DNA of 64,000 nt from contig NC_007498.2 in assembly GCF_000012885.1 (NCBI RefSeq), forward strand, positions 3,256,001-3,320,000. The letters are read 5' to 3'. The stretch comes from Syntrophotalea carbinolica DSM 2380. Its GTDB lineage: Bacteria; Desulfobacterota; Desulfuromonadia; Desulfuromonadales; Syntrophotaleaceae. Of the stretch, positions 9,513 through 18,080 are shown piece by piece. The notes below the pieces were generated by a model. The model saw nothing but the letters and a program-made list of their open reading frames with translations. It made no database searches and had not been told where the DNA came from. Within the stretch, counting starts at the first letter, position 1, and the number at the start of each line of letters is the position of its first letter. The position numbers were made by a program, and so were the translations under genes.

Positions 9513-9953
9513 TCAATTATCAACGTTTCTTCGGCATTGCCGACAATAACCTACCAGGGTCACCGCATAATCGATAATTTCAAACCCGTCATCGGTGATG
9601 CCGGGGGGCTCCAGAATCCCGAATCCCCGATCCTGATAATCGACCACCTTGCCGCAACCGAGACATACCATATGCGGATGCAGACTGGTGTCGGCGTCAA
9701 AATGCGCCTTGGAGGCACGGCTGTCGATTTTGCGCACCAGGCCAAGTCTCTCGAAAGTTTCCAGCACCCGGTAAACCGTCGTGCGGGACATGCCCGGCAT
9801 TTGCTCCGTCAGATCGTCATACAACTGGTCGACGGTCGGATGGTCGCGGCGCGCCGTCAGCACACGCATGACCGCCAGACGTTGCGGCGTCAGGCTGACG
9901 CCTCGAGACCTGCACATATCCTTCAGTTCCTGTAATTTTTTTTCTTCAAACAT
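9513..9953 (-). CDS. perR: Fur-family peroxide-responsive repressor (PerR)
   Basis: A 146-residue Fur superfamily protein. The winged-helix part (SLTPQRLAVMRVL, then SRTTVYRVLETFERLGLV) is followed by a metal-binding half containing HFDAD, HPHMVCLGCGKV and a second cysteine pair CRQC. CxxC pairs of this type hold the structural zinc. PerR rather than Fur is inferred from its position heading rubrerythrin, rubredoxin and flavodiiron genes; sequence alone does not prove peroxide sensing. Translation could begin at GTG 9959, but ATG 9953 sits correctly behind GAGGTGG. The gene has its own promoter (9978-10006), with an AT-rich partial palindrome overlapping the -35, suggesting autoregulation. 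Confidence 0.85.
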   Translation of the reverse strand: MFEEKKLQELKDMCRSRGVSLTPQRLAVMRVLTARRDHPTVDQLYDDLTEQMPGMSRTTVYRVLETFERLGLVRKIDSRASKAHFDADTSLHPHMVCLGCGKVVDYQDRGFGILEPPGITDDGFEIIDYAVTLVGYCRQCRRNVDN

Positions 9954-9977
9954 GGCCACCTCGTCTCGATGTCTGGT

Positions 9978-10006
9978 AATTTATTGCACCCGGTATTTAA
10001 TGTCAA
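9978..10006 (-). promoter_or_regulatory. Sigma-70-type promoter for perR, overlapping a possible Per box
   Basis: On the minus strand: TTGACA (10006-10001), 17 bases, TAAATT (9983-9978). The predicted transcript starts near 9971, giving a leader of under 20 bases before the perR ATG. The -35 region is embedded in an AT-rich partial inverted repeat of the form TAATATT...GACATTA, resembling Per/Fur boxes. The promoter assignment is direct sequence reading; the operator is inference. Confidence 0.55.
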
Positions 10007-10307
10007 TATAAAATATTACCTTTTTCATCTTTTTTGTTATCTTTTTAGTATACGCTTGGATTTACAGACCTTTTCCAAAACACGAAAAAATACCCAAACT
10101 TGATAAAGGTCAATCTTTTTCCATCAAATGCCATCTATGCTGATGATCACCGACAGCGAATTCGGCAACATTATCCATTGATACCCCATCGAGGAGGAGA
10201 CCATGTTCTGCGAAAACAGGCGAGCCTCCTCCGGGCGGAGCGCACCCTCCGTGTCCCGCCCCATTGTTTCCGGCTTGCATGTTAACTATCAACAAAAGGA
10301 CCCCGCC

Positions 10308-10622
10308 ATGAACATTATGTCTCTCGATGCGGCGCCCCAGGTGCCGGTTCCCTTCGACGCCCGCGTCATGCACAGCGACGGCCCTGTCGAAGTGATTCAC
10401 ATTCTGCTGCAGCCCGGCGAGGGCGTACCGCCCCACGACAACCCGTTCGACGTGCTGTTTTATGTCCTGGAAGGCTGCGGCGAACTGACGATCGAAGACC
10501 AGGTTCGGTCGGTGGCCGCCGACAACCTGATTGCCATCCCCACCGGCACCCAGCGCGGCTGGAAAAATACCGGCAGCGACCCGGTGCGCCTGCTGGTCAT
10601 CAAATTGCTGGGCGCAAACTAA
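10308..10622 (+). CDS. Small single-domain cupin protein
   Basis: A 104-residue protein with one cupin barrel. The motif around PGEGVPPHDNPFDVLFYVLEG (written here as a span, about residues 40-60) supplies the usual histidine and glutamate-type positions, and IAIPTGTQRGWKN is the second motif. Such stand-alone cupins bind a metal or small ligand; no substrate can be assigned. Two starts are possible. ATG 10308 has AAAGGA eight bases upstream and begins just before the conserved barrel. ATG 10203, in frame, has a perfect AGGAGG five bases upstream but would add a 35-residue tail of odd composition. I chose 10308; the strong upstream site may mark an alternative start or leader peptide. It is divergent from perR. 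Confidence 0.75.
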   Translation: MNIMSLDAAPQVPVPFDARVMHSDGPVEVIHILLQPGEGVPPHDNPFDVLFYVLEGCGELTIEDQVRSVAADNLIAIPTGTQRGWKNTGSDPVRLLVIKLLGAN

Positions 10623-10650
10623 ACCTGTCGCCAGTGCCTGGCTCATACAA

Positions 10651-10677
10651 GAAAAGCCCGCGAATTGCGGGCTTTTC
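10651..10677 (+). terminator. Bidirectional terminator between cupin and DUF3024 genes
   Basis: Perfect inverted repeat GAAAAGCCCGC / GCGGGCTTTTC with a 5-base loop, with T-rich sequence on the plus-strand side and A-rich on the other. It lies between two convergent genes and can serve both. Confidence 0.85.
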
Positions 10678-10715
10678 GTTTCTTAATTCGGTATTAAACG
10701 GACAGGCTGAAGGAT

Positions 10716-11063
10716 CTACCCCCAGAAGGCCCCGATGGTATCCTGCTCGACGATCCGCAACAGGGCTTCGATATCCCGTTGCGGCGTAGAGGCTGCATAG
10801 CGTTGCCACTGGGCGTCCCGGCCAGCACAGTAAAGATTCCACAGGCCGTTACGGGCGCTCTTTTTGAAGCGCGCTATTCGGGTCGATATCCAGCTATCCG
10901 GATCGTTGTGGAGGGGGCGGCTTTCGAACAATTCCACGCTATCGCCCCGCACCCGGAACTCGACACGAATCTTGTCGCGCCAATGCCCCGGCACCCGCTT
11001 GTCGCAGAAATCACCGAAAAGCTTTTCGATCCTTTTGACTTCAAACTCCGAAAGTTCCACCAT
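10716..11063 (-). CDS. DUF3024-like conserved protein
   Basis: A 115-residue cytosolic protein. Conserved features typical of DUF3024 as I know it: an N-terminal helix (EFEVKRIEKLFGDFC), the strand-rich centre GDSVELFESRPLHNDPDSW, the segment IARFKKSARNGLWNLYCAGRDAQWQRY, and a C-terminal tail ending DTIGAFWG (family members commonly end FWG). The function of the family is unknown. It follows a secreted protein gene on the same strand with a gap of about 60 bases. A GGAGG-like motif precedes the ATG. Confidence 0.75.
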   Translation of the reverse strand: MVELSEFEVKRIEKLFGDFCDKRVPGHWRDKIRVEFRVRGDSVELFESRPLHNDPDSWISTRIARFKKSARNGLWNLYCAGRDAQWQRYAASTPQRDIEALLRIVEQDTIGAFWG

Positions 11064-11124
11064 ACCTCCTTGTCATGCCAGAAACTCCAGCCTTGCAAAT
11101 CCGGGCCCACATAAGCCATGGAGC

Positions 11125-11811
11125 CTATTTGGCAACCGGCATCAACACATCGATCAACTGCCCCATGGCGCCGATCTGCGGTGCGGCGGCATCGGCGGCC
11201 CAGCTGTTTCCGCAACCAGGTCCGTCCATCAGAGCTTCGGCCAGGATTTTATTTTCCCCCAGCAACGCCTGTTGTTTATCGGTCAGAACATGTTCCCCCC
11301 AGGCGAGACCCTGGCGGGTATGCAGATCCGCTGCATGCAGATGTTGTCCCGTAGTCTGCCAGATTTCATTCGTCCAGGCAGTCTGCGCCAACTGCTGATA
11401 ATGAGCGGCGAGAGCCAGATGCGTAAGGTACGCCACTTCCGACAGTTGCAGCATGTCAGGCGATGGCTTGCCCAGGTTGCGCGCCAGAGTATCGAGAGCG
11501 ATGATGGCATCGACCAGTTTATCCAGAGCCGGTTCCGTTGCTCGGGATCGCTCCAGCTGGACAAATGCCCGTACCGTATGCAGCGCGGCTACCGCTGCCT
11601 CTGTTTTGTTTTCATCGACATACATCGCGGCTTGACGCAGGCGATACTCCGGCTCCCCTATCAGGGCAAACAGGGTATCATTCGAAACCGTAAGCACCGA
11701 CTCCATGGGGGAGCCGGCTGCCATCGCTACCTCGCCCTTTGGCGTAATCCCCATCAGGGGCATAACGCCAACGATGAGGATGGCCGCTACCCAGATCACT
11801 TGTCGTTTCAT
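11125..11811 (-). CDS. Secreted helical protein of unknown function
   Basis: 228 residues. A clear signal peptide (hydrophobic VIWVAAILIVGVMPLMG, possible cleavage near AMAAG around residue 32) is followed by a wholly helical, alanine- and leucine-rich body (VAALHTVRAFVQLERSRAT; LDKLVDAIIALDTLARNLG). It contains a single pair of neighbouring glycines and one cysteine near the C-terminus. I do not recognise a family. The pattern resembles small periplasmic helical-bundle proteins. It is the first gene of a two-gene minus-strand unit with the DUF3024 gene. Confidence 0.6.
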   Translation of the reverse strand: MKRQVIWVAAILIVGVMPLMGITPKGEVAMAAGSPMESVLTVSNDTLFALIGEPEYRLRQAAMYVDENKTEAAVAALHTVRAFVQLERSRATEPALDKLVDAIIALDTLARNLGKPSPDMLQLSEVAYLTHLALAAHYQQLAQTAWTNEIWQTTGQHLHAADLHTRQGLAWGEHVLTDKQQALLGENKILAEALMDGPGCGNSWAADAAAPQIGAMGQLIDVLMPVAK

Positions 11812-12211
11812 GATTCCTATCCCTCTCCCCTCGTTCGAAAAACCTATCTTCTTTATTTTAACGCGAAGATCTCCACCCGGCCAAGCTCCTTGAGGGCTCC
11901 ACTAAAACCGAAGACGATGCTCCCGCCGGGCGGCCTTCAACAACCTCGGCACCATCGTCCGTTGCGAAAAGACCCGCGTTCCCGCTCCGTTTTAAGGTTG
12001 ACATGGGGCCTAGGGTCGGATAATCAAAGACACACAGCGGCCTTCAACGGATTTAAGATAATTTTTATTTTCATCCCCGGACCCGCTCTGAAGAATGGTA
12101 TAAGTAAGTCCTGGCTGAATCCGGACCCCTTATTGCCGACTTGCGTCCGAACCAGGAACGGACCAAGCACCTTTTTCACATGGGAAACTAACCCCACCAA
12201 CACAAGGCGCC
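11812..12211 (+). promoter_or_regulatory. 400-base intergenic region with a candidate promoter for the phosphatidyltransferase gene
   Basis: No convincing gene on either strand. TTGACA at 11998-12003 is followed, 15 bases later, by GATAAT (12019-12024). This is a plausible but short-spaced sigma-70 promoter reading toward the gene at 12212, leaving a leader of about 180 bases. A long open frame crossing this region is a composition artefact. Confidence 0.35.
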
Positions 12212-13525
12212 ATGATACCCTACAGCTCTATATTGACCGAAATCGCCCTCCCCGTTTTTATCATGCTGGGACTGGAGCGCTTCGCCGTCTACTATTTCCT
12301 TCGCACTCCCCGGCAGATCGCCTGGGTGCAGCGGCACCGCTGGCTGCATCCCAACGCCATCAGCCGGGCACGCTATCCCATGGGATTCGTGTCGGCATTG
12401 CTGCTGCACATGGGTTATGCCCATCTATGCTTTTTGTTCTTCACCTTCTGGATGATCACCGACATTACCGACGGCGACATCGCGCGCAGATGTGACCTGT
12501 ACACCGAAGAGGGCGCCACCATCGACCCCCTCTCCGACAAACTCATGTACGCGCCCATGCTGATGTATCTCGCCTGGCAGGGACCGCTGAGCCCCTTATT
12601 GGTGGGGCTGTTCCTGGCGTTTGACATTACCGGACAGGTTTCGCGACGGTTTATCACGGTCAAGTCCGCCAACCTGTTCGGCAAGGCCAAGACCTTTATG
12701 GTCGTGGTCCTGTTGATCGTTGTGGGCCTTGAGTGGATCTATGGCCCGTTACCGCTTTTGGGCCGTTCCATTTATCCGCTGTTGGCGATGTGCACCGGGC
12801 TGGCGTTTTGCTCCACCTTCTTCAAGGTCATCCCCAACTACTGGTATGCCAACATTCTCAGCATCCTCAATCTGGTCTGCGGCCTTGCCGGTTGCTGGGT
12901 GGTGCTCACCGGACATCCGCCGGTTTACGCTCTGGGCCTGGTATTCCTCGGCCAGTTTCTCGACCTGTTCGATGGCCGGGCCGCCGAACGTTGGGGCTCC
13001 ACCCCACAGGGAGAACTTTTCGACGACGTGGCGGATGGCACCAGTTTCGGCCTGACTGTCGGGCTGATCGTCATGGTCGCCTTTTCAAAACTCTGGATCG
13101 GCCTGCTCATCGGGGGGGCCTACCTGGCGGCGGTCATCTACCGGCTGATCCGCTTCGTTGTCGAAAAGCGCAAGGAAGGCGTACTTGGCGGCGTGGCGAC
13201 CTTCTCCGGATTGCCGTCGCCGGCCGGAGCCCTGATGGCCGGCACCTCCTGCGTGTTGATCAGCAATCAACTGGCCAACGGCATCATCGTCATCATCACC
13301 GCCCTGCTGATGATCTCCCGTGTGAGCTATCCCCACTTCGGCCGTGCGGTTCTGCCCAGAATTCCCAAAATCGTCAAAGTCCTGGTTCTCGGCGGATTTT
13401 TGTTCATGCTGGCCCTGGGCGTGCGCCGCGATCAGTACCTGGCGCCGCTGCTTATCTCCTTTGTAGCGGATGCGATTTACCTGATTTCACCGCTATTCAG
13501 TAGAGCCTCCCGCAAAGCTGCCTGA
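12212..13525 (+). CDS. Tandem two-domain CDP-alcohol phosphatidyltransferase
   Basis: 437 residues, about twice the length of a single CDP-alcohol phosphatidyltransferase. It contains two copies of the family signature D-x2-DG-x2-AR-x7/8-G-x3-D-x3-D. The first is at D84..D109 (DITDGDIARR) and is fully canonical. The second is at D251..D275 (DLFDGRAAER...DDVADG), with all aspartates kept but AE in place of AR. The second half resembles phosphatidylserine synthases (NILSILNLVCGLAG before the motif). Many membrane helices are evident. The enzymes transfer phosphatidyl groups from CDP-diacylglycerol to an alcohol in the inner membrane. Which alcohols are used cannot be read from sequence. The unit is monocistronic, ending at a strong terminator. 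Confidence 0.8.
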   Translation: MIPYSSILTEIALPVFIMLGLERFAVYYFLRTPRQIAWVQRHRWLHPNAISRARYPMGFVSALLLHMGYAHLCFLFFTFWMITDITDGDIARRCDLYTEEGATIDPLSDKLMYAPMLMYLAWQGPLSPLLVGLFLAFDITGQVSRRFITVKSANLFGKAKTFMVVVLLIVVGLEWIYGPLPLLGRSIYPLLAMCTGLAFCSTFFKVIPNYWYANILSILNLVCGLAGCWVVLTGHPPVYALGLVFLGQFLDLFDGRAAERWGSTPQGELFDDVADGTSFGLTVGLIVMVAFSKLWIGLLIGGAYLAAVIYRLIRFVVEKRKEGVLGGVATFSGLPSPAGALMAGTSCVLISNQLANGIIVIITALLMISRVSYPHFGRAVLPRIPKIVKVLVLGGFLFMLALGVRRDQYLAPLLISFVADAIYLISPLFSRASRKAA

Positions 13526-13560
13526 TCGGCCGATACGCTCCATACGCATGATAGCGTAAA

Positions 13561-13596
13561 AAAAGCCCCGCCACTCTGAACCATGGCGGGGCTTTT
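13561..13596 (+). terminator. Bidirectional terminator between convergent genes
   Basis: Perfect 13-bp inverted repeat AAAAGCCCCGCCA / TGGCGGGGCTTTT with a 10-base loop. It lies between the plus-strand phosphatidyltransferase and the minus-strand outer membrane protein gene. Confidence 0.9.
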
Positions 13597-13617
13597 CGTT
13601 CTTAAATTACAGCCGAC

Positions 13618-15252
13618 CTACAAAGGCACACGCAGCGACAAACTGCCTCCCAAACCTTCATAGTCGCTATTACCGAAATAATATCCGCCGCTCATTTCCA
13701 GGGAAACGGCACGGTAATCAACATCGAACTTCAATTCGATTTTGCCGAGATCCGAGTCGTAGTCATAAAGATCCATCGGCATGGAAGCAGTGGCCACGTC
13801 TACCAAGGTGGTTTTTACATTATCCGTACTCTGTCCGAAGCGCTTTCTGTATTCAACAAGCAATGCCGAACCGAGCCCCCATACCTCATCGTGAAAAAGG
13901 TCGACCTTACCCTCCAAGGAAAAGATGCCATAGGTTGAATTAGCTTCAAGTACGCTATAACGAAGTGCGCCAACACCTTTTTCCTTATAACTATCCACCC
14001 GAGTCTGAATGTGCTCTACCCCAATTTTCGGGTAGAGGCCAATGCGATCGGTTAGAGGCAGAACCGTACCGATTCGCGCATTAACCCCGTACTGGTAGCC
14101 ATCGGACTCGCCGACATTCCCATTCCTCTCAAGCTCAACATCCTCCAGAAAGCTATAATTAGCCACCAGATCCAGCCACAATTCGTGTCCCGCAAGTGCA
14201 GGCAAAGCGATACGCCCAAAAGCCGTAATGCCAAAACTCTCATACTCGCCCTTTAAACCGCTATCATATTTCGAGCGGTTGCCTGCATCATGATAACTAA
14301 ATGCGGCACCGCACAATGTCCCCGTCGCTACCTCATGGGTATACCCCACCATCACCGCGTTATCCCAGCTGCGGAAGCTGCGTCCTTCATCCGAATTCCC
14401 TCGTTCGATACTCTTGCTGTCAAAACTGACAAACAAACCTGTTTCGCCCTCGTCGAGACTCCCCGAAACCATATCGATATCATTTCTGAGCGTATCGGCC
14501 ATGGCGATATGTTGGAATTGCACAGGCGATCCCGCCGGCCCGACAATCTCGAAGATAAAAGCCGCCAGATTGGCTGCATAGTTCGTAAAATTGTTGCTTC
14601 CAGACAAATAATGGTCAAGCGGAATGGTAGAGTAGTAAACATTTCCGCCCCCGAGGCTATAATAGAAATCGACAACCTCTGTGGCATCGGTGCGGGTCAA
14701 AACGATCACACTGCCTGCCGGCAAAGAACTGGCAAGGGCGTAGCCATGGCTGGAATAGCCGCCGCCATCGAGGGAGTCGGCATCGATAATCCCGCCGGGC
14801 CCCGACAGGAGCGAACCAGTAGCCCCCGGCCCCAGCTCGATAGAAGCACCGTCGGTAAAATCACGGAAAAACGCTACATCACCAGCACCTGGAATGACGG
14901 CAGCGGCATCGGTGACGTAGCGGTCGTGAAACATCAAAACCCCGCCGCTCTGGACATAGCCAGAAATAGCATCGAGGTTATTCGTTAGTTCGGTAGCATA
15001 ACCACCGTTACTTGGATTAAGAATCCAAACGACGTCGTATCCGGCAAGGTCGGCCGCAGAAAGCCCCCCGAGCTGTACCGGCGTATGTCCAGCCGCCAGA
15101 ATCGGCATCTCGGCGTTCGTATTCGCAGGATTACTCAGATTATAATAAGCAACAGTTTGAGCCCCTGCCTGAGTCGCATTAAAGACGCTCAAAAACGCCA
15201 ACATCGCAACCAGACCCCAAAACCCCCTAAAACAACAACCGTTAAAGCGCAT
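13618..15252 (-). CDS. Putative autotransporter-like outer membrane protein
   Basis: 544 residues from the ATG at 15252, which follows AGGAGG with ideal spacing (an extension to 15282 is rejected). There is a signal peptide (LVAMLAFLSVFNATQAGAQ). Residues ~30-250 look like a globular domain of ThuA/GATase-like type (YDVVWILNPSNGG, GGVLMFHDRYVT) rather than a repetitive beta-helix. Residues ~265-544 have the alternating-strand pattern of an autotransporter beta-barrel (GYTHEVATGTLCGAAFSY, SFGITAFGRIAL, FSLEGKVDLF, SLEMSGGYYFG). The chain ends RVPL rather than the usual terminal phenylalanine. Role unknown: the passenger domain is either displayed or released. It has its own promoter and a nearby palindrome. 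Confidence 0.6.
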   Translation of the reverse strand: MRFNGCCFRGFWGLVAMLAFLSVFNATQAGAQTVAYYNLSNPANTNAEMPILAAGHTPVQLGGLSAADLAGYDVVWILNPSNGGYATELTNNLDAISGYVQSGGVLMFHDRYVTDAAAVIPGAGDVAFFRDFTDGASIELGPGATGSLLSGPGGIIDADSLDGGGYSSHGYALASSLPAGSVIVLTRTDATEVVDFYYSLGGGNVYYSTIPLDHYLSGSNNFTNYAANLAAFIFEIVGPAGSPVQFQHIAMADTLRNDIDMVSGSLDEGETGLFVSFDSKSIERGNSDEGRSFRSWDNAVMVGYTHEVATGTLCGAAFSYHDAGNRSKYDSGLKGEYESFGITAFGRIALPALAGHELWLDLVANYSFLEDVELERNGNVGESDGYQYGVNARIGTVLPLTDRIGLYPKIGVEHIQTRVDSYKEKGVGALRYSVLEANSTYGIFSLEGKVDLFHDEVWGLGSALLVEYRKRFGQSTDNVKTTLVDVATASMPMDLYDYDSDLGKIELKFDVDYRAVSLEMSGGYYFGNSDYEGLGGSLSLRVPL

Positions 15253-15283
15253 AACTCCTCCTGAAAAATTCTCATCGCCCAAA

Positions 15284-15299
15284 AGTCAAACATTTGACT
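15284..15299. promoter_or_regulatory. Perfect palindrome in the leader of the autotransporter-like gene
   Basis: AGTCAAA-CA-TTTGACT, a perfect 7-bp inverted repeat with a 2-base spacer. It lies between the predicted transcription start (~15319) and the ribosome binding site. This is a candidate repressor operator; no regulator can be named. Confidence 0.45.
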
Positions 15300-15325
15300 C
15301 AGGTGGAAACAAATATATGCACTTA

Positions 15326-15354
15326 TTTTTATTAAGAAGGTAACAAGTTGTCAA
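15326..15354 (-). promoter_or_regulatory. Sigma-70-type promoter for the autotransporter-like gene
   Basis: Minus strand: TTGACA (15354-15349), 17 bases, TAAAAA (15331-15326). It sits about 75 bases upstream of the start codon. Confidence 0.5.
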
Positions 15355-15706
15355 GAATATTTCCATTATATAGCCGGGCATTTCCTCTGGTTATCGATCC
15401 GGAACCATACGATGAACAGCCCGAACTGGAGGCACATGAGGCTTACATCCTAAAAAGATGCGATTCATCCTTGCCCGCGTGGCATAACCTGCAGCTACGG
15501 CAACCAAAATAAAATCATAAAACCGACATAGACCAGCGTTTCTTGACGATGGGCTCTGCCGTGGTACGGTTGAAGTCACACCTACCCGGTCAAAGATCCT
15601 GGATCCATGTCTCTCCGTACAGCTGTAACGCCTAAGGCACAAACGGTCTGCGGAAACCATGTCAGCCGGGATCCCCCTTCACACACACTACCAGGAGACA
15701 CATGCC
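15355..15706. other. 352-base intergenic region without a recognisable gene
   Basis: The open frames here have no ribosome binding sites and arginine- and serine-rich translations typical of chance. The plus-strand promoter of the aldolase must lie here; TTGACG followed 16 bases later by TACGGT near 15544-15571 is the best but weak candidate. Confidence 0.4.
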
Positions 15707-16756
15707 ATGATCGACCGTATTGCCGAATTATTGGGAGAAGAAAGCCAACTGCTGGATTATGCATGCACAGGTATCGAGCGGCAGCGACTCCACTTGCCGG
15801 GAAGCGATTTCATCGACCGGGTATTGCTCCCCTCCGACCGCTCACCGACCACCCTGCGCAACCTGGGGCTGCTGTTTAATACAGGCCGGCTGGCCGGCAC
15901 CGGCTATCTGTCGATTCTGCCGGTGGATCAGGGCGTGGAGCATTCCGGCGGCGCTTCCTTTGCGCCCAATCCCGATTATTTCGATCCGGAAAAAATCGTC
16001 GAGCTGGCCATTGAAGGTGGCTGCAATGGTGTCGCCTCCACCGCCGGCGTATTGGGCGCGGTGGCCCGCAAATACGCCCACCGGATTCCCTTCATCCTCA
16101 AGATCAACCACAACGAACTGCTGACCTATCCCAATATGTTCGACCAGGCGCTCTTCTCCAGCGTGGAGCGGGCCTTCGATATGGGGGCGGTCGGTATCGG
16201 CGCGACCATCTATTTCGGCTCCCTGGAATCCCACCGTCAGATTGTTGAGATCGCACCACTTTTCCAACGGGCCCACGAGCTGGGCATGTTCACGGTGCTA
16301 TGGTGCTACCTGCGCAACCCCGCCTTCAAGGGCGACAGGGATTATCATGCCTCCGCCGACCTGACGGGGCAGGCCAACCATCTGGGCGTGACTCTGCAGG
16401 CCGATATCATCAAGCAGAAACAGCCCGAGTGCAACGGCGGGTATACCGCCATCGAGTTCGGCAAAACCCACAAACGCATCTACGGCGATCTGGTGCCGGA
16501 CCATCCCATCGAATGGACCCGCTATCAGGTTGCCAACTGTTATATGGGACGGGCTGGACTTATCAATTCGGGAGGAGCGTCCAAAGGCACGGACGATCTG
16601 GCCCAGGCGGTACGCACCGCGGTCATCAACAAACGGGCCGGGGGAACGGGGCTGATCAGTGGCCGCAAGGCCTTTCAGAAGCCGATGAAACAGGGGGTGG
16701 AACTGCTGAACGCCATTCAGGACGTGTACCTGTGCCCGGAGGTGACCATCGCCTGA
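15707..16756 (+). CDS. fbaB: Class I fructose-bisphosphate aldolase, DhnA/FbaB type
   Basis: 349 residues from the ATG at 15707, preceded by AGGAG about ten bases upstream. An ATG five bases earlier would meet a stop at once, and longer frames lack coding character. Recognisable DhnA-family segments: [36 protein letters not shown], a strand ADIIKQK with a lysine in the position expected for Schiff-base formation, and the phosphate-binding end [14 protein letters not shown]. It cleaves and forms fructose-1,6-bisphosphate in glycolysis and gluconeogenesis in the cytosol. This archaeal-type class I enzyme is common in anaerobic deltaproteobacteria. The catalytic lysine assignment is inferred from the family pattern. 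Confidence 0.93.
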   Translation: MIDRIAELLGEESQLLDYACTGIERQRLHLPGSDFIDRVLLPSDRSPTTLRNLGLLFNTGRLAGTGYLSILPVDQGVEHSGGASFAPNPDYFDPEKIVELAIEGGCNGVASTAGVLGAVARKYAHRIPFILKINHNELLTYPNMFDQALFSSVERAFDMGAVGIGATIYFGSLESHRQIVEIAPLFQRAHELGMFTVLWCYLRNPAFKGDRDYHASADLTGQANHLGVTLQADIIKQKQPECNGGYTAIEFGKTHKRIYGDLVPDHPIEWTRYQVANCYMGRAGLINSGGASKGTDDLAQAVRTAVINKRAGGTGLISGRKAFQKPMKQGVELLNAIQDVYLCPEVTIA

Positions 16757-16804
16757 CCAGCGTACAAGCCGCAACCGAAAAAAACCAGGAGGCCGGGCCG
16801 GTGA

Positions 16805-17509
16805 CTAAGCCTGGCCGCCCGACGTCTCCTTCGGCTCTTCGGGTGGGGCGTCGCCCCCCTGACTTGGCGTTGGCTGGTTGGAAGGTGGGCCGTTCACTTT
16901 AGGTTGGGGATACTGTTTCTTCAACGCGGCTTCAGACTGGTAGAGGGCAAGTTCCAACTCATAGGCATTTCTGGCCGTGGGACAACCTTCGACAAAGGCT
17001 TCCGGCGGGTGTCCATGTTTCTCAACATAGAGGGTTTTCGCCAAATCCCTGCATGGCGGTTCCAGCATTTCCAGCCATTGCATAAAGGAGCGTTTGCCCT
17101 TTTTGATGTTACAGGGCCCGCAACACAACACCACATTCCTTATGGAATGCTCGCCCCCCTTGTCCAGGGGATCCATGTGGTCGATATGAACCGGCGATTC
17201 GTTGAAGGGGTCGGGGATCACATCGTCAAATCGGGTGCCGCAGTAGGGACAGAAATCCCTCTCGTCCTGCAGCGTGGCGTGGAAGTGTTCCGGCGCAGCG
17301 TAATGCCGCCAGTACTTTCCATACACAATTTTCAGCTTCCTGATGCAGGACTGTTCTCTAGCCAGAGCCGCCCGGTGCTTTTGCTCAACCTTCCTTAAAT
17401 GGCAGGCCTGGCAATAACGCCCCTTGGGATTAGGAGCGCCGCTGATATCCACAAATTTTTCCACGGACAGTGTTCTGCTGCAGCAATGACATTTTTTGGT
17501 CTTTGGCAT
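16805..17509 (-). CDS. HNH endonuclease with N-terminal zinc ribbon
   Basis: 234 residues. The N-terminus has cysteines arranged as a small zinc ribbon (KCHCC near 6-10 and YCQAC near 32-36). The central HNH nuclease module has CPYC (87-90), the catalytic HIDH (108-111), GGEHSIRN with the H and N positions (121, 125), and CGPCN (130-134), so the zinc-bound beta-beta-alpha-metal fold is intact. The C-terminal ~90 residues are helical and end in a proline- and glycine-rich, probably disordered tail. It probably nicks or cuts DNA. The biological role is unknown; similar proteins occur as stand-alone genes, in prophages and in defence loci. No mobile context is visible next to it. Confidence 0.85.
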   Translation of the reverse strand: MPKTKKCHCCSRTLSVEKFVDISGAPNPKGRYCQACHLRKVEQKHRAALAREQSCIRKLKIVYGKYWRHYAAPEHFHATLQDERDFCPYCGTRFDDVIPDPFNESPVHIDHMDPLDKGGEHSIRNVVLCCGPCNIKKGKRSFMQWLEMLEPPCRDLAKTLYVEKHGHPPEAFVEGCPTARNAYELELALYQSEAALKKQYPQPKVNGPPSNQPTPSQGGDAPPEEPKETSGGQA

Positions 17510-17640
17510 GGCGGCACCGTGGTCACGAGAAACCCCGACTTTTCATTTCAAGCATAGCACGCCAAACGGTTCTCAAGGCCACCCCTGGCATTCTCAACCC
17601 GCCTTCGGCGGAAGCTTCGAGTTCTTGCTGCTCACCATAT

Positions 17641-17677
17641 TAATAAAGCCCACCCGGTTACCGGGTGGGCTTTATTA
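17641..17677 (-). terminator. Strong terminator after the cold-shock gene
   Basis: Perfect 17-bp inverted repeat TAATAAAGCCCACCCGG / CCGGGTGGGCTTTATTA with a 3-base loop, about 40 bases beyond the cold-shock gene stop on the minus strand. Confidence 0.9.
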
Positions 17678-17716
17678 GTGCCTTGAATATAAAAAAGAGG
17701 CAATGTTGCTGCCTTT

Positions 17717-17917
17717 TTATTGTTTCTGCACATTCGCGGCCTGCGGCCCCTTGGGCCCATCGACCACATCGAAACTTACGCGATCCCCTTCCACCAGGGA
17801 TTTGAAACCCTCTCCTTGAATAGCAGAAAAGTGGACGAATACATCCGGCCCATTGTCCTGCTCAATAAATCCAAAACCTTTGGCATCATTAAACCATTTC
17901 ACTGTTCCTTCAGCCAT
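17717..17917 (-). CDS. Cold-shock protein, CspA family
   Basis: 66 residues, exactly the typical length. It carries the RNP1-like KGFGFI and RNP2-like VFVHF nucleic-acid-binding motifs and the usual EGTVKWFND start and GPQAANV end. It binds single-stranded RNA or DNA as an RNA chaperone. The frame is open to 17974, but ATG 17917 follows AGGAGA with eight-base spacing and gives the canonical N-terminus. The ~150 bases upstream are AT-rich and could be a long structured 5' leader as in other csp genes. Confidence 0.95.
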   Translation of the reverse strand: MAEGTVKWFNDAKGFGFIEQDNGPDVFVHFSAIQGEGFKSLVEGDRVSFDVVDGPKGPQAANVQKQ

Positions 17918-18080
17918 TCCCGTGTCTCCTTTTACTTTCTTGTCAAAATCACCTGGGTTGAGCACGTCATACATATGAACTACACAACCTCCGAAAAAAA
18001 CCTCACTCTATTTTTAATAGACATCGGCCATTAGTCAATGCACCGAATGAAAAATTTTTACAGAAAATGTCTTACAGCCA

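Noticed and set aside
10864-12495. A 543-codon plus-strand open frame
   Set aside because: It crosses two minus-strand genes, an AT-rich intergenic region and the start of the phosphatidyltransferase in another frame; its translation is low in structure and has no start signal.
15391-15660. 89-codon minus-strand frame upstream of the aldolase
   Set aside because: No ribosome binding site and arginine-, serine- and valine-rich translation typical of chance.
16805-17509. HNH nuclease as part of a mobile intron or prophage
   Set aside because: No flanking intron structure, integrase or phage genes are visible; it stands alone between the aldolase and cold-shock genes.
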